A DNA stretch of 64,000 bases from Lathyrus oleraceus (taxonomy: Eukaryota; Streptophyta; Magnoliopsida; Fabales; Fabaceae), in the NCBI RefSeq assembly GCF_024323335.1, contig NC_066585.1, positions 178,873,149 through 178,937,148 on the forward strand, in the 5' to 3' direction. A program made the position numbers and the translations under genes. Positions 1 to 10,258 of the stretch are shown piece by piece. The notes beneath the pieces are model-generated. The model was not told where the DNA came from, made no database searches, and worked only from the letters and a program-made list of their open reading frames with translations. Every line of letters begins with the position of its first letter. The first letter of the stretch is position 1.

Positions 1-1288
1 AGAAGACACATTTGTATTTTGGCGAAAAATGAAGTATTTATGACTTACAAACGATTACCACTTGGGCATAATACTTGGGGCTACGAATGGACCTTTCACC
101 AAGGTAGCCTTTTTCTTTCATTATTGTTTGAAATGGTCAAAGTATAAATTAATCATTTTGAATTTGCTTATGAAAAGAGTTTGATAGTGCGTCAAGCGTT
201 TATTTTCGTTGTGACATGAATTGAGTTATGAAAATGATTCGGAAATTGTTTGAAGTCGATAGTGAAAATGATTTTATTTGAGAAAATTCATTGTCGTCCC
301 CTCCAGCGGTTAACCACGACCAAACCCTAAGATCCTAACATGACCTCCGACTAAAAAACACTCTTCTTCCCGTTTCCATCCCTGCTTCCCTCAAAAACCC
401 TCTTGGATTGGAACAAACAAAACCAACCTCAAATAAAACCTTACTTGGTCATCCTTCCATCCAAACTCAAATCCTCCAACATGAAACCCTTCTAAAATCC
501 TATTTTGAACATAATTCCTCCAGCAATTTCTCAAAGAGGCTTCCCCAATCTTGGGATCGGAACTTAGGGTTTCTAGAAAACCCAAATCCATTCCCTGTTA
601 AAAACCGAACTAAAATAACACTTTACCTCTTAAACAAACACTAACCCTAAATGCAAATGAGAAAAAAAATGAAGAGTTAACCAAAAGCCAGGTTGAACAA
701 CAAAGTAGACAAACACAAACCTCCAAATAAAACATTAAGTTCAATCCGGTTCAGCAACAAATATCATCATGAAGAGAGGAAAACAATGAAGCTACCTTCT
801 CAGATGTTACTGAGGTGAAGATCCATAAGGTTCGATTCTCTGACTCATTCCTTTTGCAATAGTTATTTCTTCTTCTTCTCAATTCTTCTGATTTCGCCTT
901 ACTCTTATTTTTCTGCTCCTTTTTGAATTTTTCCTTATGTGATATTGTATATGTTGTTTGCTATTGTTGTTGTTATGAGTAGTTGTGTTATTGTTAGGTT
1001 TGAGCTCAACTCTATCAGAGCTTCAAGGTGAAGCTCTGAGCAGTTTGAATTGGAGTTTTAGATGAGGGTTTGATGGTGAGGACTGTGTAGAGTCAAATTA
1101 TCACTCTGACAAAAGTATATTGCTCTAGGATAACATAGAGTGATTCATTAATGGAATCACTCAGTAGGCAACTGAGCGTTTCAAAGTAATATCTGCAGAG
1201 TATAACTATCCCCTTGAATGAAATAGTGTATAAACTTTATATAGGGTGCTTGGCACGTATTAATATTTGGAGTGTGTAAATTAGAATT
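1..1288. other. Stretch with no recognised gene
   Basis: I see no coding region I can support here. Short open frames around 390-640 lie on both strands, show no family motif, and look like chance. The sequence at 780-1000 (a CTTCTTCTTCTT tract and T-rich DNA) resembles an untranslated leader or intron, but nothing confirms this. Confidence 0.5.
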
Positions 1289-1548
1289 ATGTTAGAAAAA
1301 CTTTGATTCTAATCCCTGAAAACATGAGATTTTTTGAGTGGTGATGAAATATGGTCCCCAGTAATTCCATGTATGTATATTTATTGGAAGATATTTTATT
1401 TCCGATTTTATTATTTTCTTTAATACTACTTTTATTTTTATTTATTTTCCTTTATTCTCCATTAAGTGTAATAATTGTATCTTCATTATATAAACCTGCC
1501 TAAGGCTGAGGAATAATACACAATAACTTTTACCTATTTTTTCCAATA

Positions 1549-1560
1549 TGGTATCAAGAA
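1549..1560 (+). other. Primer-binding site (initiator tRNA-Met type)
   Basis: TGGTATCAAGAA resembles the TGGTATCAGAGC complement of the initiator tRNA-Met 3' end used by most plant copia elements, with late mismatches. It sits just after the presumed LTR end and about 90 bp before the gag remnant. Confidence 0.6.
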
Positions 1561-1638
1561 CATTGGGTTAGGGGTTACTGCAAATCATTCCTCAACCTAT
1601 TTTTGTTCGACCCGCTTCATATACCCATTTAGCCTCCT

Positions 1639-2259
1639 ATGACGAATAACAACAACAAGTGACCTTCCCTAACACAAGCTTACATCGGATCCAACCATGG
1701 CGAACAATCGCAACCTAAGTAGGGCGGTGGCCATAAAAACGGAGGTGGTCATGGAAATGACGGTGGTCACTAAGATGGCGTACGAGAGGAATCGTCGGTG
1801 GTCACAAACAATGGAAGTAATGACGGAAACAATGAAAATAGTAACAACATTGTTTTTTGCATTAATGGCGACAACAATGGAAACATGATCAACATTGTTT
1901 TTGGTGACAATTATTCCAACATATGCGGTAATGATCAAGAGGGTTCCTCATACTCCCTCAAGGTCAATATGCCTAAAATGAATGGGAATAATTATAATGA
2001 ATGAGCTCAAATTGTTCAGATGGTATTGGATAGCAAAGAGAAACTTGGTTTCTTAACAGGAGTAATAGTTGAACCAACAACAGGAGACTCTTGTTACAAA
2101 CAATGGAAATCTGAAAACTCCTTGATTATTGTGTGGTTGGTAAGCTCTACGAAAACTAGAATATGTAAGACTTACATATTTTTACCTTCCACAAATGATG
2201 TGTGGGAAGTTGTTAAGGAAACATTGGATCTGCATCACAACTACCTTAAAAAACAATAA
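1639..2259 (+). pseudogene. Copia gag fragment
   Basis: Translation gives an Asn/Gly-rich N-terminal stretch and then a recognisable copia gag segment at about 2020-2259: a FLTG..EP..GD motif, a Lys-Trp-x-Ser-Glu-Asn-Ser motif and an LPSTNDVWE motif. These correspond to the conserved LGFLTG, W.SENSLV and DVW positions of plant copia gag proteins. Frames are broken by stops (for example at 2002) and by frameshifts. The C-terminal half and zinc knuckle are absent. Gag would have packaged the element RNA. This copy is inactive. Confidence 0.65.
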
Positions 2260-2285
2260 GTTTCTGCTTTGAGTCTTTTTCTGTT

Positions 2286-3225
2286 TTGAATAATAAAGAT
2301 GACAACATTATGGTATGGTATTTAATATTAGGTCATCCTAGTTTTCATTACTTAAAACACTTGTTTCCTAAGTTATTTCACAATAAGAATTTTTCTTTGT
2401 TTAAATGTGAAGCGTGTGAGTTTGCAAAGTATCATCGTTCTCAATTTTCAATACAACCTTATAAACCATAAAAACCATTTTCTATTATTCACAGTGATGT
2501 TTGAGGCCATAACCGTACAGGTACACTCTCTCTCAAAAAATGGTTTATCATATTTATAGATGACCATACAAGATTATGTTGGGTGTACTTGTTAAAGGGG
2601 AAATCAGATGTTTGTCAGGCTGTAAAGAATATTTTTTCAATGGTACAGAACCAATTTCAAACAAATATCCAAGTATTTAGAAGTGATAGTGGCAAATAAT
2701 ATTTTAACACTATCCTGGATGATTTTTTTCTAAAAAATGGGATTGTATATCAAAGTTCATATCCTAATACTCCTCAACAAAATGGAGTGACCGAAAGGAA
2801 AAAGAGACCTTTACTAGAGATTGCTAGAGCTCTACTTTTTTTCGAATAAAATACCAAATTATTTGTGGGGCATAGTTGTTTTAACATGTGCATATTTAAT
2901 TAACAGAATGCCCCCCAAAATTCTCAATTTTCAAACTCCAATTAATGTCTTCAAAGAATGTTTTACTAGTACTCGTGTTTTAACTTATTTGACTTTAAAA
3001 ATCTTTGGTTGCACAACCTTTGTTCATGAACATAAAATGTTGGAAAAACTTGAGTCACGTGCTATAAAATGTGGCTTTGTTGGATACTTCCCAACCCAAA
3101 AAGGATATAAATATTTTAATCCAAAATATAAGAAAATGTTTGTCACTATGATGTTACATTCTTTGAAAATAAACCTTTTTTTGATGACTATCATCTTCAA
3201 GAAGGGGGGAGGGGGGAGGAGATAA
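2286..3225 (+). pseudogene. Copia GAG-pre-integrase and integrase fragment
   Basis: A GAG-pre-integrase segment at 2310-2470 shows the GHPS...L and C-E-A-C-x-F-A-K signature. It is followed by an integrase core with HSD near 2490, RSDSG near 2675 and a GVTERK Glu near 2790, i.e. the DDE triad. The sequence then runs to the GCTTFVHEH and KCGFVGY-type C-terminal copia motif by about 3100. In-frame stops occur at 2469, 2502 and 2698. A Glu/Asn/Ser-rich open frame at 3252-3632 looks like the linker between integrase and RT, and no RT follows. A dead fragment. Confidence 0.75.
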
Positions 3226-3673
3226 ACGAAGACTCGTTTCAAATTGAGGACATGAGTTTTTTACATAACTTATATTTTTCAGTATCAAAAAATTCAGAGA
3301 CTTCTGCACCTGCACCAACAGAAAATGACCATGATTCTTTATCTGATCCTACTCCTTTTATGAGTAAGGAACCTTGTGAATCCGAGCCTATATTTTCTCT
3401 TGTAGAAAATAATGAGAATTCTGAAAACGATGATAATGATGATCTAATTAAAATGCCACAAAATAATGAGTCACTTCAAGAAAACAAACTTGAATTAGGA
3501 AACGGGACTTGGAAAGGAAATGTTTTTGTGAAAAAGCACCATAAAGGAAGGGGCGAGTCCACATCTCAACAATGCAGACTCAAAAAAGGGGTCGGGGGGC
3601 TTGGAGCTCATAAGGGAGGACCGGGTTCTTAAGAGAACCAAATGTTGAGTTGGTACCAAATGTTGAGTCATAT

Positions 3674-3676
<3 letters not shown>

Positions 3677-3730
<54 letters not shown>
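3677..3730. repeat. (AT)27 microsatellite
   Basis: An uninterrupted AT dinucleotide run of 54 bp. It is likely length-variable between individuals. Confidence 0.95.
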
Positions 3731-3735
<5 letters not shown>

Positions 3736-3740
3736 TGGAA

Positions 3741-5745
3741 ATGAGTGTGATATTGTGATGATGTTGATTGTGTATTGAATGTATGATCTATCATGTGTTT
3801 ATCTACCCTTGCATTCTTTACACCGTTCTATATCAAAGTTTATTTCTCACCATTTTTGCTCTATGTTGTCCACTATGGACATCTTGAAGATAATAAAGAG
3901 TAAAGTTGTTATTGTGTGTGTAAGGTGGTTTATTGGAGCTATTCTTCATTTATTTACTGTTTTATTGCAATTTAATGATTGTTGTGCTCTAATATTGTAA
4001 CATCGGGTCGGGAACATGGCGTTTTGCTATGTTTTAGTTAATATTGAATTAAATCTCAATACTTTATTTGCGAAGTTTAATTTGAAGTTGTTATGATATG
4101 ATTTCCGCTGCTTGTTGTCAATTGTATTAACGAGTTTTTGGATGGTTGTCGAAGTGACATCTTAAATTGTCGAGTAAGTTTTTTAATAAAAATTTCAGGG
4201 TTTAAGGTTTTATACTTGTTCCACACTACTTCTTCAATAGCCTCATGGCCTTCTTGCTTGTCCTTGGGGACGAATTTGATGATATATGATTGACCCCGAC
4301 TTCAAAATACTTCTTGGCTGATGAATCACCCAACATGCCTTAAGAAAAAATGTTTTAGGCCGACCAAAGCTGTGACACAAAAGTTAAGCCCAACGATGCA
4401 AAACCCATTAAAGTTATCCAACATATATAACTTGGGCACATGAGACATAAGGTAAATTCTCTCATCTCAGATTGACAATTTTATTCTCTTTCGACTCTTA
4501 ACTGACTTGGATTTTGGAGTGCTAATCTCGCAGGTCCAACTCTACGCCAATGTATCAGAGATCCATATCATTGTATTATGACTCCACTATCACTAATCAA
4601 TCACAATTTTGGTTCCAATGCAGAACAAAAATTTAGAGAGGCTAATGGTAGAATTCTTATAGTTTTTGGAATTTTGAAAAACCTTTGAGAGTATCTAAGT
4701 GGATTGAGAAACACTTTTAAACACTATGAATTTGTGTTATTCCTATATAGATAGTTCAGGAGATTGAAGAACATTTGAGTGGAAAATATATTTTGTTTTT
4801 TGAAACTTGAGTGATTATTTTCTTACAACAAAGTAACTTCTTGTAACAATTCTTGCAAGTACATTGAATCGAAGAGTTGTTTTTTCGCCAAAGTATATAA
4901 GTTTTATCTTCCTCTTCCTTAATGTGAATTTGCTTATATTCATCGGAGTTTATTTTGTTACTTGCAACCATTCATTTTTATTATCAGTGTTTTTTGTGTC
5001 ACACATCTTTACTATAAACGGAATTAATATTATTGTTAGATATCAACTACTACTTAGTGTGATTCAAACTTCAAATTTCATGAAAGTATGGTTAAGAGCA
5101 ACACAAAATGCTTTGTAGGTGGGAACTGCTAATGCTGGTGGCAAATTATGGAAAGCTTCGAATCAAAACCTCAAGTGAAACAAAAAATCAAAGTAAAAGC
5201 AAGAGCATTTAACTTGACACCTCCTGCGTGAATTTGACACCCTTGATTTCGTATGAATAGTCAATACTAGCATGCGGTAGTTTTTCACTCATTTTTGAAA
5301 TTCACAATCTCCACGCGCGAATTTGAAGGCTCTGGGACGATACCGAAAACTTTGTTTTTATTAAAAATTTTAGAATTTCCGATGATTATATAAAAACTTT
5401 GTATTATTTATATTATTTATATATTAATTTTTAGTAGTTATAAAAACTTTATATTATTTGAATTATTTGTATATTAATTTTCAAAAATTTAATTTGTACC
5501 AAAAATTTAAACTATAAAAAATTTAATTTAATTTGTACCAAAGATTTTGGTTTTCACTATCAAAAATTTTGAACAGAAATTTCATTCAGTTTTTAGTACA
5601 ATTATCAATGGCATTGTAGTCCACTCTAAAGAAGATTAATTCATCAAATATCAATCAGATCGTAATCGAAACAAATCATTTAAAGGGTGTCTAAACTTTA
5701 ACTGCTACAATTGGCAATGCATTCTCTATTTTTGTAACTTCTTTT
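3741..5745. other. Intergenic, AT-rich, upstream of PR-1
   Basis: No gene supported. Short frames at 3779-4000 and 4756-5118 are T/A-rich and have no motif. The part nearest PR-1 (5340-5600) is strongly A/T-rich with near-repeats of an AAAATTT...TTTATATTATTT type, perhaps an old MITE, but I cannot delimit one. Confidence 0.5.
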
Positions 5746-5753
5746 TGACGTAA
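5746..5753 (+). promoter_or_regulatory. TGACG (as-1/TGA-factor type) site upstream of PR-1
   Basis: TGACGTAA lies 122 bp before the PR-1 start codon. TGACG is the core bound by TGA bZIP factors, which act with NPR1 on salicylate-induced PR-1 promoters in Arabidopsis. Position and core are seen; function here is inferred. A single five-base core can occur by chance. Confidence 0.4.
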
Positions 5754-5828
5754 ATCTAGAGAACGGGCTTAAGACGAGGCTACATTCTCGATTATTGTTT
5801 TATTTAGTAGAGTTATTATTAACTTTGA

Positions 5829-5836
5829 TTATACAT
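5829..5836 (+). promoter_or_regulatory. Possible TATA box of PR-1
   Basis: TTATACAT about 40 bp before the start codon is the only TATA-like word close to the gene. It would give a very short leader (about 10-20 nt), so a start site further upstream remains possible. Confidence 0.3.
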
Positions 5837-5874
5837 ATTGATGGTCGATTGAAGGTAAGAAAGTAAAAAATAAA

Positions 5875-6354
5875 ATGAATTTCTCAAATATTCTCGTGAT
5901 CTTAATCATTTTCTCCCTGTATTGTTTCATTTGCTTAGCAGACAACGACCCTGAGGACTACCTAGACGCGCACAACGAGGCTCGTGAAGAGGTTGGGGTC
6001 GGTCCACTCGAATGGAGCGACACCCTCGCAGAATATGCTGAGACTTATGCCCAAACGAGGATCGAACATTGCATAATGGAGCACTCCGGCGGGCCTTATG
6101 GCGAGAATATTTCCGAGGGTTCCGACACGGAAATGGATGCTGCAGTTGGTGTGAAAATGTGGGTGGATGAGAAGATAAACTATAATCACGAAACCAACGA
6201 ATGTGAAAACGGTGAATGCTTGCATTATACACAGGTTGTTTGGAAAAACACTACTCATGTTGGCTGTGCTAGGGTGAATTGTCTGAGTGGATGGACGTTT
6301 ATCACGTGTAACTATGACCCACCAGGAAATTATGTAGGTCTGAAACCTTACTAG
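5875..6354 (+). CDS. PR1: Pathogenesis-related protein 1 (CAP domain), secreted
   Basis: A 159-residue single-exon ORF, the usual PR-1 length. Residues 1-22 form a hydrophobic signal peptide ending in ...CLA, with the mature protein starting near D23; PR-1 acts in the apoplast. The CAP domain fills the rest: DAHNEAR near 31-37, LEWSDTLAEYAE, HSGGPYGENI (H70, E77), the HYTQVVWKNT box (H117) and the C-terminal CNYDPPGNYVG motif. H70, E77, E99 and H117 fit the CAP cavity tetrad. Six cysteines (66, 110, 115, 131, 136, 145) can form the three expected disulfides. CNYD at 145-148 is the conserved signal preceding the PR-1-derived CAPE peptide; here the last 11 residues would be PPGNYVGLKPY. One oddity is Leu116 where most PR-1 proteins have Gly before HYTQ. 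The family binds sterols and is induced in defence. The start is the only Met giving a signal peptide. Confidence 0.95.
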   Translation: MNFSNILVILIIFSLYCFICLADNDPEDYLDAHNEAREEVGVGPLEWSDTLAEYAETYAQTRIEHCIMEHSGGPYGENISEGSDTEMDAAVGVKMWVDEKINYNHETNECENGECLHYTQVVWKNTTHVGCARVNCLSGWTFITCNYDPPGNYVGLKPY

Positions 6355-6734
6355 AGTTTCAATGTTTTCTTCAGTTTTATTTTATGTAATGCAGTGTAAT
6401 CTAGATAGTGCTGATAGTTCTTGTTCTAGGGATACCATGGCATTTGTATCATAGAAAACCGGAAGGGTGTGCATGCATCAAACGGTTTGAGTTAGATTTA
6501 GTTAGAAGCAAGCCACAATTCATACAGGATATATTGATTTAGGTGAGGTAAATTAGTCATCTATATTATTATTGAGTTAGTTTGGATTAAATGACAATTT
6601 TATGGATTGAATTGTGGTTTATCCAATTTTTTTCTTCTCTATATAATTCTAAATTATAAAATTCTTTTTAAAAATTTATTATAAAAAATTTTATATCAAT
6701 ATATACTAACAATAAGTAGGTAGCTCACAAATTG
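6355..6734. other. PR-1 3' flank
   Basis: Contains the probable 3' UTR (T-rich, with TTTTATGTAATG near 6383 as a possible polyadenylation context) and then A/T-rich DNA up to the Mutator-like element. No further gene seen. Confidence 0.5.
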
Positions 6735-6825
6735 TTGTTTATTTGTATCTGTCAGACAACAACAAATTTATTTGACTTCATGTTATTACCTCTCATGCAC
6801 AAACTATCTTATCTATTTCGTAAGA

Positions 6826-6880
6826 GGAAAATTTTACCTTGTACCTTTACAGTTAGCCCCATGTCCCTACAAAATTTTAA
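6826..6880 (+). repeat. Left terminal inverted repeat block of the MULE
   Basis: GGAAAATTTTACC..TGTACC..TACA matches the reverse complement of 9461-9517 with scattered mismatches. Seen by direct comparison. Confidence 0.65.
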
Positions 6881-6979
6881 AAATTCTCATTCTATCCTTA
6901 ATTGGTTTTAACCAATTTACCATTTCATTTTAACCATTCAGTTGAAAATTTCAGAAATTACACTTTCACACCCCTCGCA

Positions 6980-7234
6980 CCGGAACTCCTGCAAAAAGAC
7001 TTCCGGTATGTATTTTTCCCAAACCGGAAGACTTAAAGAATGACTTCCGGAACACACAAAAAAGCAAACCGGAACACTTCATGAAAGAGTTCCGGTTCAA
7101 TTAAATTTTTTTTACAAAACCGGAACACTTCTTGAAAGAGTTCCGGTGAACAAATTTTACATACCGGAACTCTTTGGAGAAGTGTTCCGGTATGTATTAT
7201 ATGTGTTCCGGAAGTCTTTCAAGAAGTCTTCCGG
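6980..7234. repeat. Left array of six 27-bp palindromes
   Basis: Units at 6980, 7024, 7069, 7120, 7164 and 7208, each exactly 27 bp. Each begins CCGGAA(C/G)(A/T)CT and ends with the inverted partner TTCCGG; the central 5-7 bp vary. Spacers are short and A/T-rich. The outer six bases on each side are invariant, while the next position varies between C and G. Confidence 0.9.
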
Positions 7235-7287
7235 TTCACTTTATTTTTTTTTTTATTTTTTTTTTTTTTTATTTTTATTTTGCAGGA

Positions 7288-8193
7288 ATGGAAAATCTTC
7301 CCCAAATATGTGTAGATACTACTGATGCGTTTATGACGACGGAAATATTTGGTACACGAGAAGAGGTTATCAGATGGATTAAAGAGGTTGGAATCAACAA
7401 TAAAGTAACTGTTATTATCAGTCGTTCAGATACTGAAACGGGAAAGAGAGGGAGAAGTAACAAAATAATATTTGGTTGTGATAAAGGTGGGAAACACAAG
7501 ATTAGTGATAGTGGTACCCAAAGTGCGTCGAAGAAATGTGGATGTCCATTTAAAATCAGGTCGACTCCGGCGAAAGATGGATCTGGTTGGAAGATTGATG
7601 TAAAATGTGGGTTACATAATCATGGTTTACCGGATAGATTAGAAGGTCATTCGTTTATTGGTAGGTTGACCACAGATGAGAAGCAACATGTCGCTGATTT
7701 GGCAAAGAGACATGTAGCACCTAGACACATATTGCTTTCCTTGCAAGACAATTATCCTGAGAATGTCACTCGGATTACGCAAGTATACAAGCATAAGAGT
7801 GTGATACAAAAAGAGATAAGAGGTCCTAGGAGTGAGATACAACATCTGTTTAAGCTTATTGAGGATGCAGGATATGTGTATTGGAGTAGAAAAAAGGATG
7901 ACTCGGAAGTGGTGAGAGAGATATTTTGGGCACATCCTGATTCAGTTAAGTTGTTGAATATATTTCCGATTGTGTTAGTTATGGATAGCACCTACAAGAC
8001 AAACAAATATAGACAACCTTTGTTTGAAATTGTTGGCATGACATCGACCGAGTTGACTTTTGCTGTTGGATTTGCGTATATGGAGTCTGAGCAAACAGAG
8101 AATTTTTGCTGGGTATTGGAGAAATTAAAAGAGTTGTTTGTGAAGAAAGACATGTGTCCACAAGTGTCCAAGATATCGGTAGAGGGTAACTAG
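7288..8193 (+). pseudogene. FAR1/MULE-type transposase, N-terminal fragment
   Basis: 301 residues from the ATG at 7288, which directly follows a long T-tract ending TTTTGCAG, a good 3' splice site, so an upstream exon is possible. Residues about 65-110 hold a FAR1-type zinc-binding region (KKCGCPF...CGLHNH). About 225-290 is the start of the MULE transposase domain, with the first catalytic Asp in MDSTYKTN and then FAVGFAYMESE. The frame stops at 8193, just before the conserved segment carrying the second catalytic Asp, and the distal Glu is also absent, so it cannot be a working transposase. The 3' end abuts and overlaps the minus-strand PMD gene, which suggests an internal deletion joined two genes tail to tail. 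Confidence 0.8.
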
Positions 8194-9043
8194 TGCAGCT
8201 GCTCCCCAACTATATCCTGAACATCCATCCAAGTCCCTAAACAGGAGGAGGTATCGTGCCTCTACAAGTGTAAAGGTCTTATCAGCAAATATGGTGGAAC
8301 CCACCAACATCAATGGATATGCTCTAGTCGCATATGCCCAACTGGAAGCAGCTCTATGATGTACGAATAAATCATATAACCACTCCAACTTGTAATACGA
8401 CCCCCTGCAGCTACGAACATGTGACTGTGCCTGACCCTGTGACACTCCTAGGTAGTCAACAGCAAGTTCAACAGCTAGCTCTTCAGTCACATCCTGAGGA
8501 CTCCAGAAGATACCCCTGATGGGCAAGTGAAGTAGACATGCGACATCATCTAAAGTAATGCTCATTTCACCAAACGACATGTGAAATGAAGATGTCTCTA
8601 GATGCCATCTTTCCACAAATGCAGAGACAAGATTTGTGTTTATCTTGTTCAGACTGGTTCTCTGTAGTGAAGATAAACCGGATCTAGATACCCAACTCTC
8701 CGTCTGTGGTGGAAGAGCCAATGGAACCCTAGAAGTCAACTTCAGTCCATGTCCGGCAACCTTCAACTCTTTCTTTGGACCTCTTTCCTAAAAACAATTA
8801 AAACACATATTAGAAAACAAATTATAAAATATTCAACTATTATTTATTTTCAAATATAGCCCGTTTACTTACCTCACCGAACCATACATGTCGAGCAACA
8901 TGATCCTCGTACATCACCAAAAGAGACGTATCGTACGGCCCTCCTGGATATCCAGCCGGCTCAGCTGCAGCTGCAGATGAAGATGCACCCCGGTCTAACG
9001 TGCGGACTGGAATCCGGCCATCTGCACCTCGTCTTCGAACCAC
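8125..9043 (-). CDS. Plant mobile domain (PMD) protein, two exons, truncated
   Basis: Exon 1 is 9043-8873 (57 codons: Arg/Ala-rich start, then GGPYDTSLLVMYEDHVARHVW). Intron 8872-8788 (85 nt) has a GAG|GTAAGT donor and a TTTTTAG|G acceptor, and the splice keeps the frame. Exon 2 is 8787-8125 (220 codons), with the PMD core including LVSAFVERWHLETSSFH, the EMSITLDDVACLLHLPI motif and the AYPLMLVGSTIF segment. PMD genes, often annotated as phosphatase 7 long-form homologs, include host genes such as MAIN/MAIL1 and many transposon-borne copies. The protein is short for the family. Its last ~20 codons read antisense through the transposase 3' end, so its true C-terminus is lost. Placement inside the MULE suggests it is element cargo. 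Confidence 0.75.
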
Positions 9044-9090
9044 TGCAAAAAAAATGTTTAAAAAAATAATTAAAAAAAAAAAATTACGTA

Positions 9091-9403
9091 CCGGAACACT
9101 TCAAAGAAGAGTTCCGGTTAGTAAAAAACAAAAAAGCCTTCCGGAACACTTTCTTAAAGAGTTCCGGTATACATCATCCAAACCGGAAGTCTTTAAGAAA
9201 GACTTCCGGTATACAACTATACAAACCGGAAGACTTTCTAAAAGACTTCCGGTTCAGTGCCCCTTAAAGGCAACAAACCGGAACTCTTTAGAGAAGTGTT
9301 CCGGTATACAATTAATGAACCGGATGACTTACTCTGAGTGTTCCGGTTTACAATGCAAAAAAGCCAAATATTTGTCTTCTCCGGAAGTCTTCAACGAAAA
9401 TGG
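9091..9403. repeat. Right array of 27-bp palindromes
   Basis: Six full units at 9091, 9141, 9183, 9226, 9278 and 9320, and a seventh left half at 9381 whose right half has decayed. Same pattern as the left array: CCGG ends, a C or G at the seventh base, variable core. An open frame running through this array (9000-9599) is a by-product of the repeats and is not annotated as a gene. Confidence 0.9.
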
Positions 9404-9460
9404 CAAAAAAAAATTGAAATGGAAAATATACCCTATTTATATGAGGGTATTTTGGTCAAA

Positions 9461-9517
9461 AAAATTTAAATGTAGAGGTGTGGGTACAATTGTAGGGGTA
9501 CAGAGTAAAATTTTCCC
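9461..9517 (-). repeat. Right terminal inverted repeat block of the MULE
   Basis: Reverse complement matches 6826-6880: both hold GGAAAATTTTAC, TGTACC and CTACA in the same order. Confidence 0.65.
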
Positions 9518-9634
9518 GCATGAGATGCCTTTTATAACCCATGAAATAAATCCATCGTTATGTTGTTGTGGCTTTTTTTTTATTTCACGACAAATATAAC
9601 ATTTGTACAAAATACAATCCAACTATATTATTAT

Positions 9635-9895
9635 CTCCGTTTTTTTATTATAAATCGCTTTGTAAAAATAATTCGTACTACAATATAAGTCATTTTATAA
9701 TATCAATAAATCATTAATTTTTTATTTATTATATCCTTAAGTATTTATTATTCTCTCTCATTTCAACTAAGTCAGTTTATCTTTCCAATATAATTAATGA
9801 AGGACAATTTTATATAATCTTTTATAATTTTTTTTATACCATAATTATTATATTTCTTAATAGGTGTGAAAAATCAAAAACGATTTGGGAATATT
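9635..9895 (-). mobile_element. MITE copy 1 (Stowaway-like), one end missing
   Basis: Begins CTCCGTTTTTTTATTATAAA. It matches the reverse complement of 10259-10526 almost throughout, including ATTAATGAAGGACAATTTT and CAAAAACGA. The far end breaks off after CAAAAACGATTT, so the second terminal repeat is lost. No coding capacity. Confidence 0.65.
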
Positions 9896-10258
9896 TTATA
9901 GTAATATTTTCATCTATCATTTGCATTTAAACATTTTAATATCATTATGTTACCAAAATAATACATATTAAAATATGCTATAAATCACCAACTTTTTTTA
10001 CCAACATGTCATTAAATTTTTACTTTTACAAACACAACTTTCAAATTCTTTATCCATTAAATACAAAGATTTTTTTACATACACCACAATATTTGAAAGC
10101 CTTAATACCACTACCTAATAACATAGCATGTCACCATCAGAACCTTACACATAATACTACCACATTTATCAGTGAAATGAAGAACCTCATTCAACTCATT
10201 TTTTTACACGTTTAGTCAGATCAACACATACATCTTCAATTGTCCAAAGAATTACACC
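9896..10258. other. Spacer between the two MITE copies
   Basis: AT-rich. A 69-codon frame at 10006 has no recognisable motif. I see no gene here. Confidence 0.5.

Larger units (their letters stand above)
1289..3640 (+). mobile_element. Eroded Ty1/copia retrotransposon remnant
   Basis: Order on the plus strand: possible LTR end, primer-binding site at 1549, a gag fragment, then GAG-pre-integrase and integrase core. The C-terminal gag, zinc knuckle and protease expected between gag and integrase are missing, so an internal deletion lies near 2260-2300. Sequence resembling the integrase-RT linker is followed by unrelated DNA near 3590; no RT and no 3' LTR is seen. Stop codons interrupt every domain. 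The left edge, a TGTTAGAAAAAC start at 1289, is a guess. Confidence 0.7.
6735..9605. mobile_element. Mutator-like element with transposase fragment and plant-mobile-domain gene
   Basis: Both ends carry imperfect inverted repeats. The clearest block is 6826-6880 against 9461-9517, and matching words such as ATTTATTT and CTCATGC continue outward to about 6735 and 9605, although the left copy has extra bases near 6800-6825. Inside each end sits an array of 27-bp palindromes. Between them are a FAR1/MULE transposase fragment on plus and a plant mobile domain gene on minus, tail to tail. This is the architecture of MULEs that carry PMD genes. The outer borders are approximate, and I found no convincing 9-bp target duplication. 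Confidence 0.65.

Noticed and set aside
408..644. A 78-codon frame near the window start
   Set aside because: No recognisable motif, a competing frame on the other strand, and no promoter or splice context.
5927..6258. Two antisense frames of about 100 codons inside PR-1
   Set aside because: They are shadows of the codon pattern of the clear sense gene.
9000..9599. A 199-codon plus-strand frame
   Set aside because: It runs through the palindrome array and the antisense of PMD exon 1; the translated pattern simply repeats the 27-bp units.
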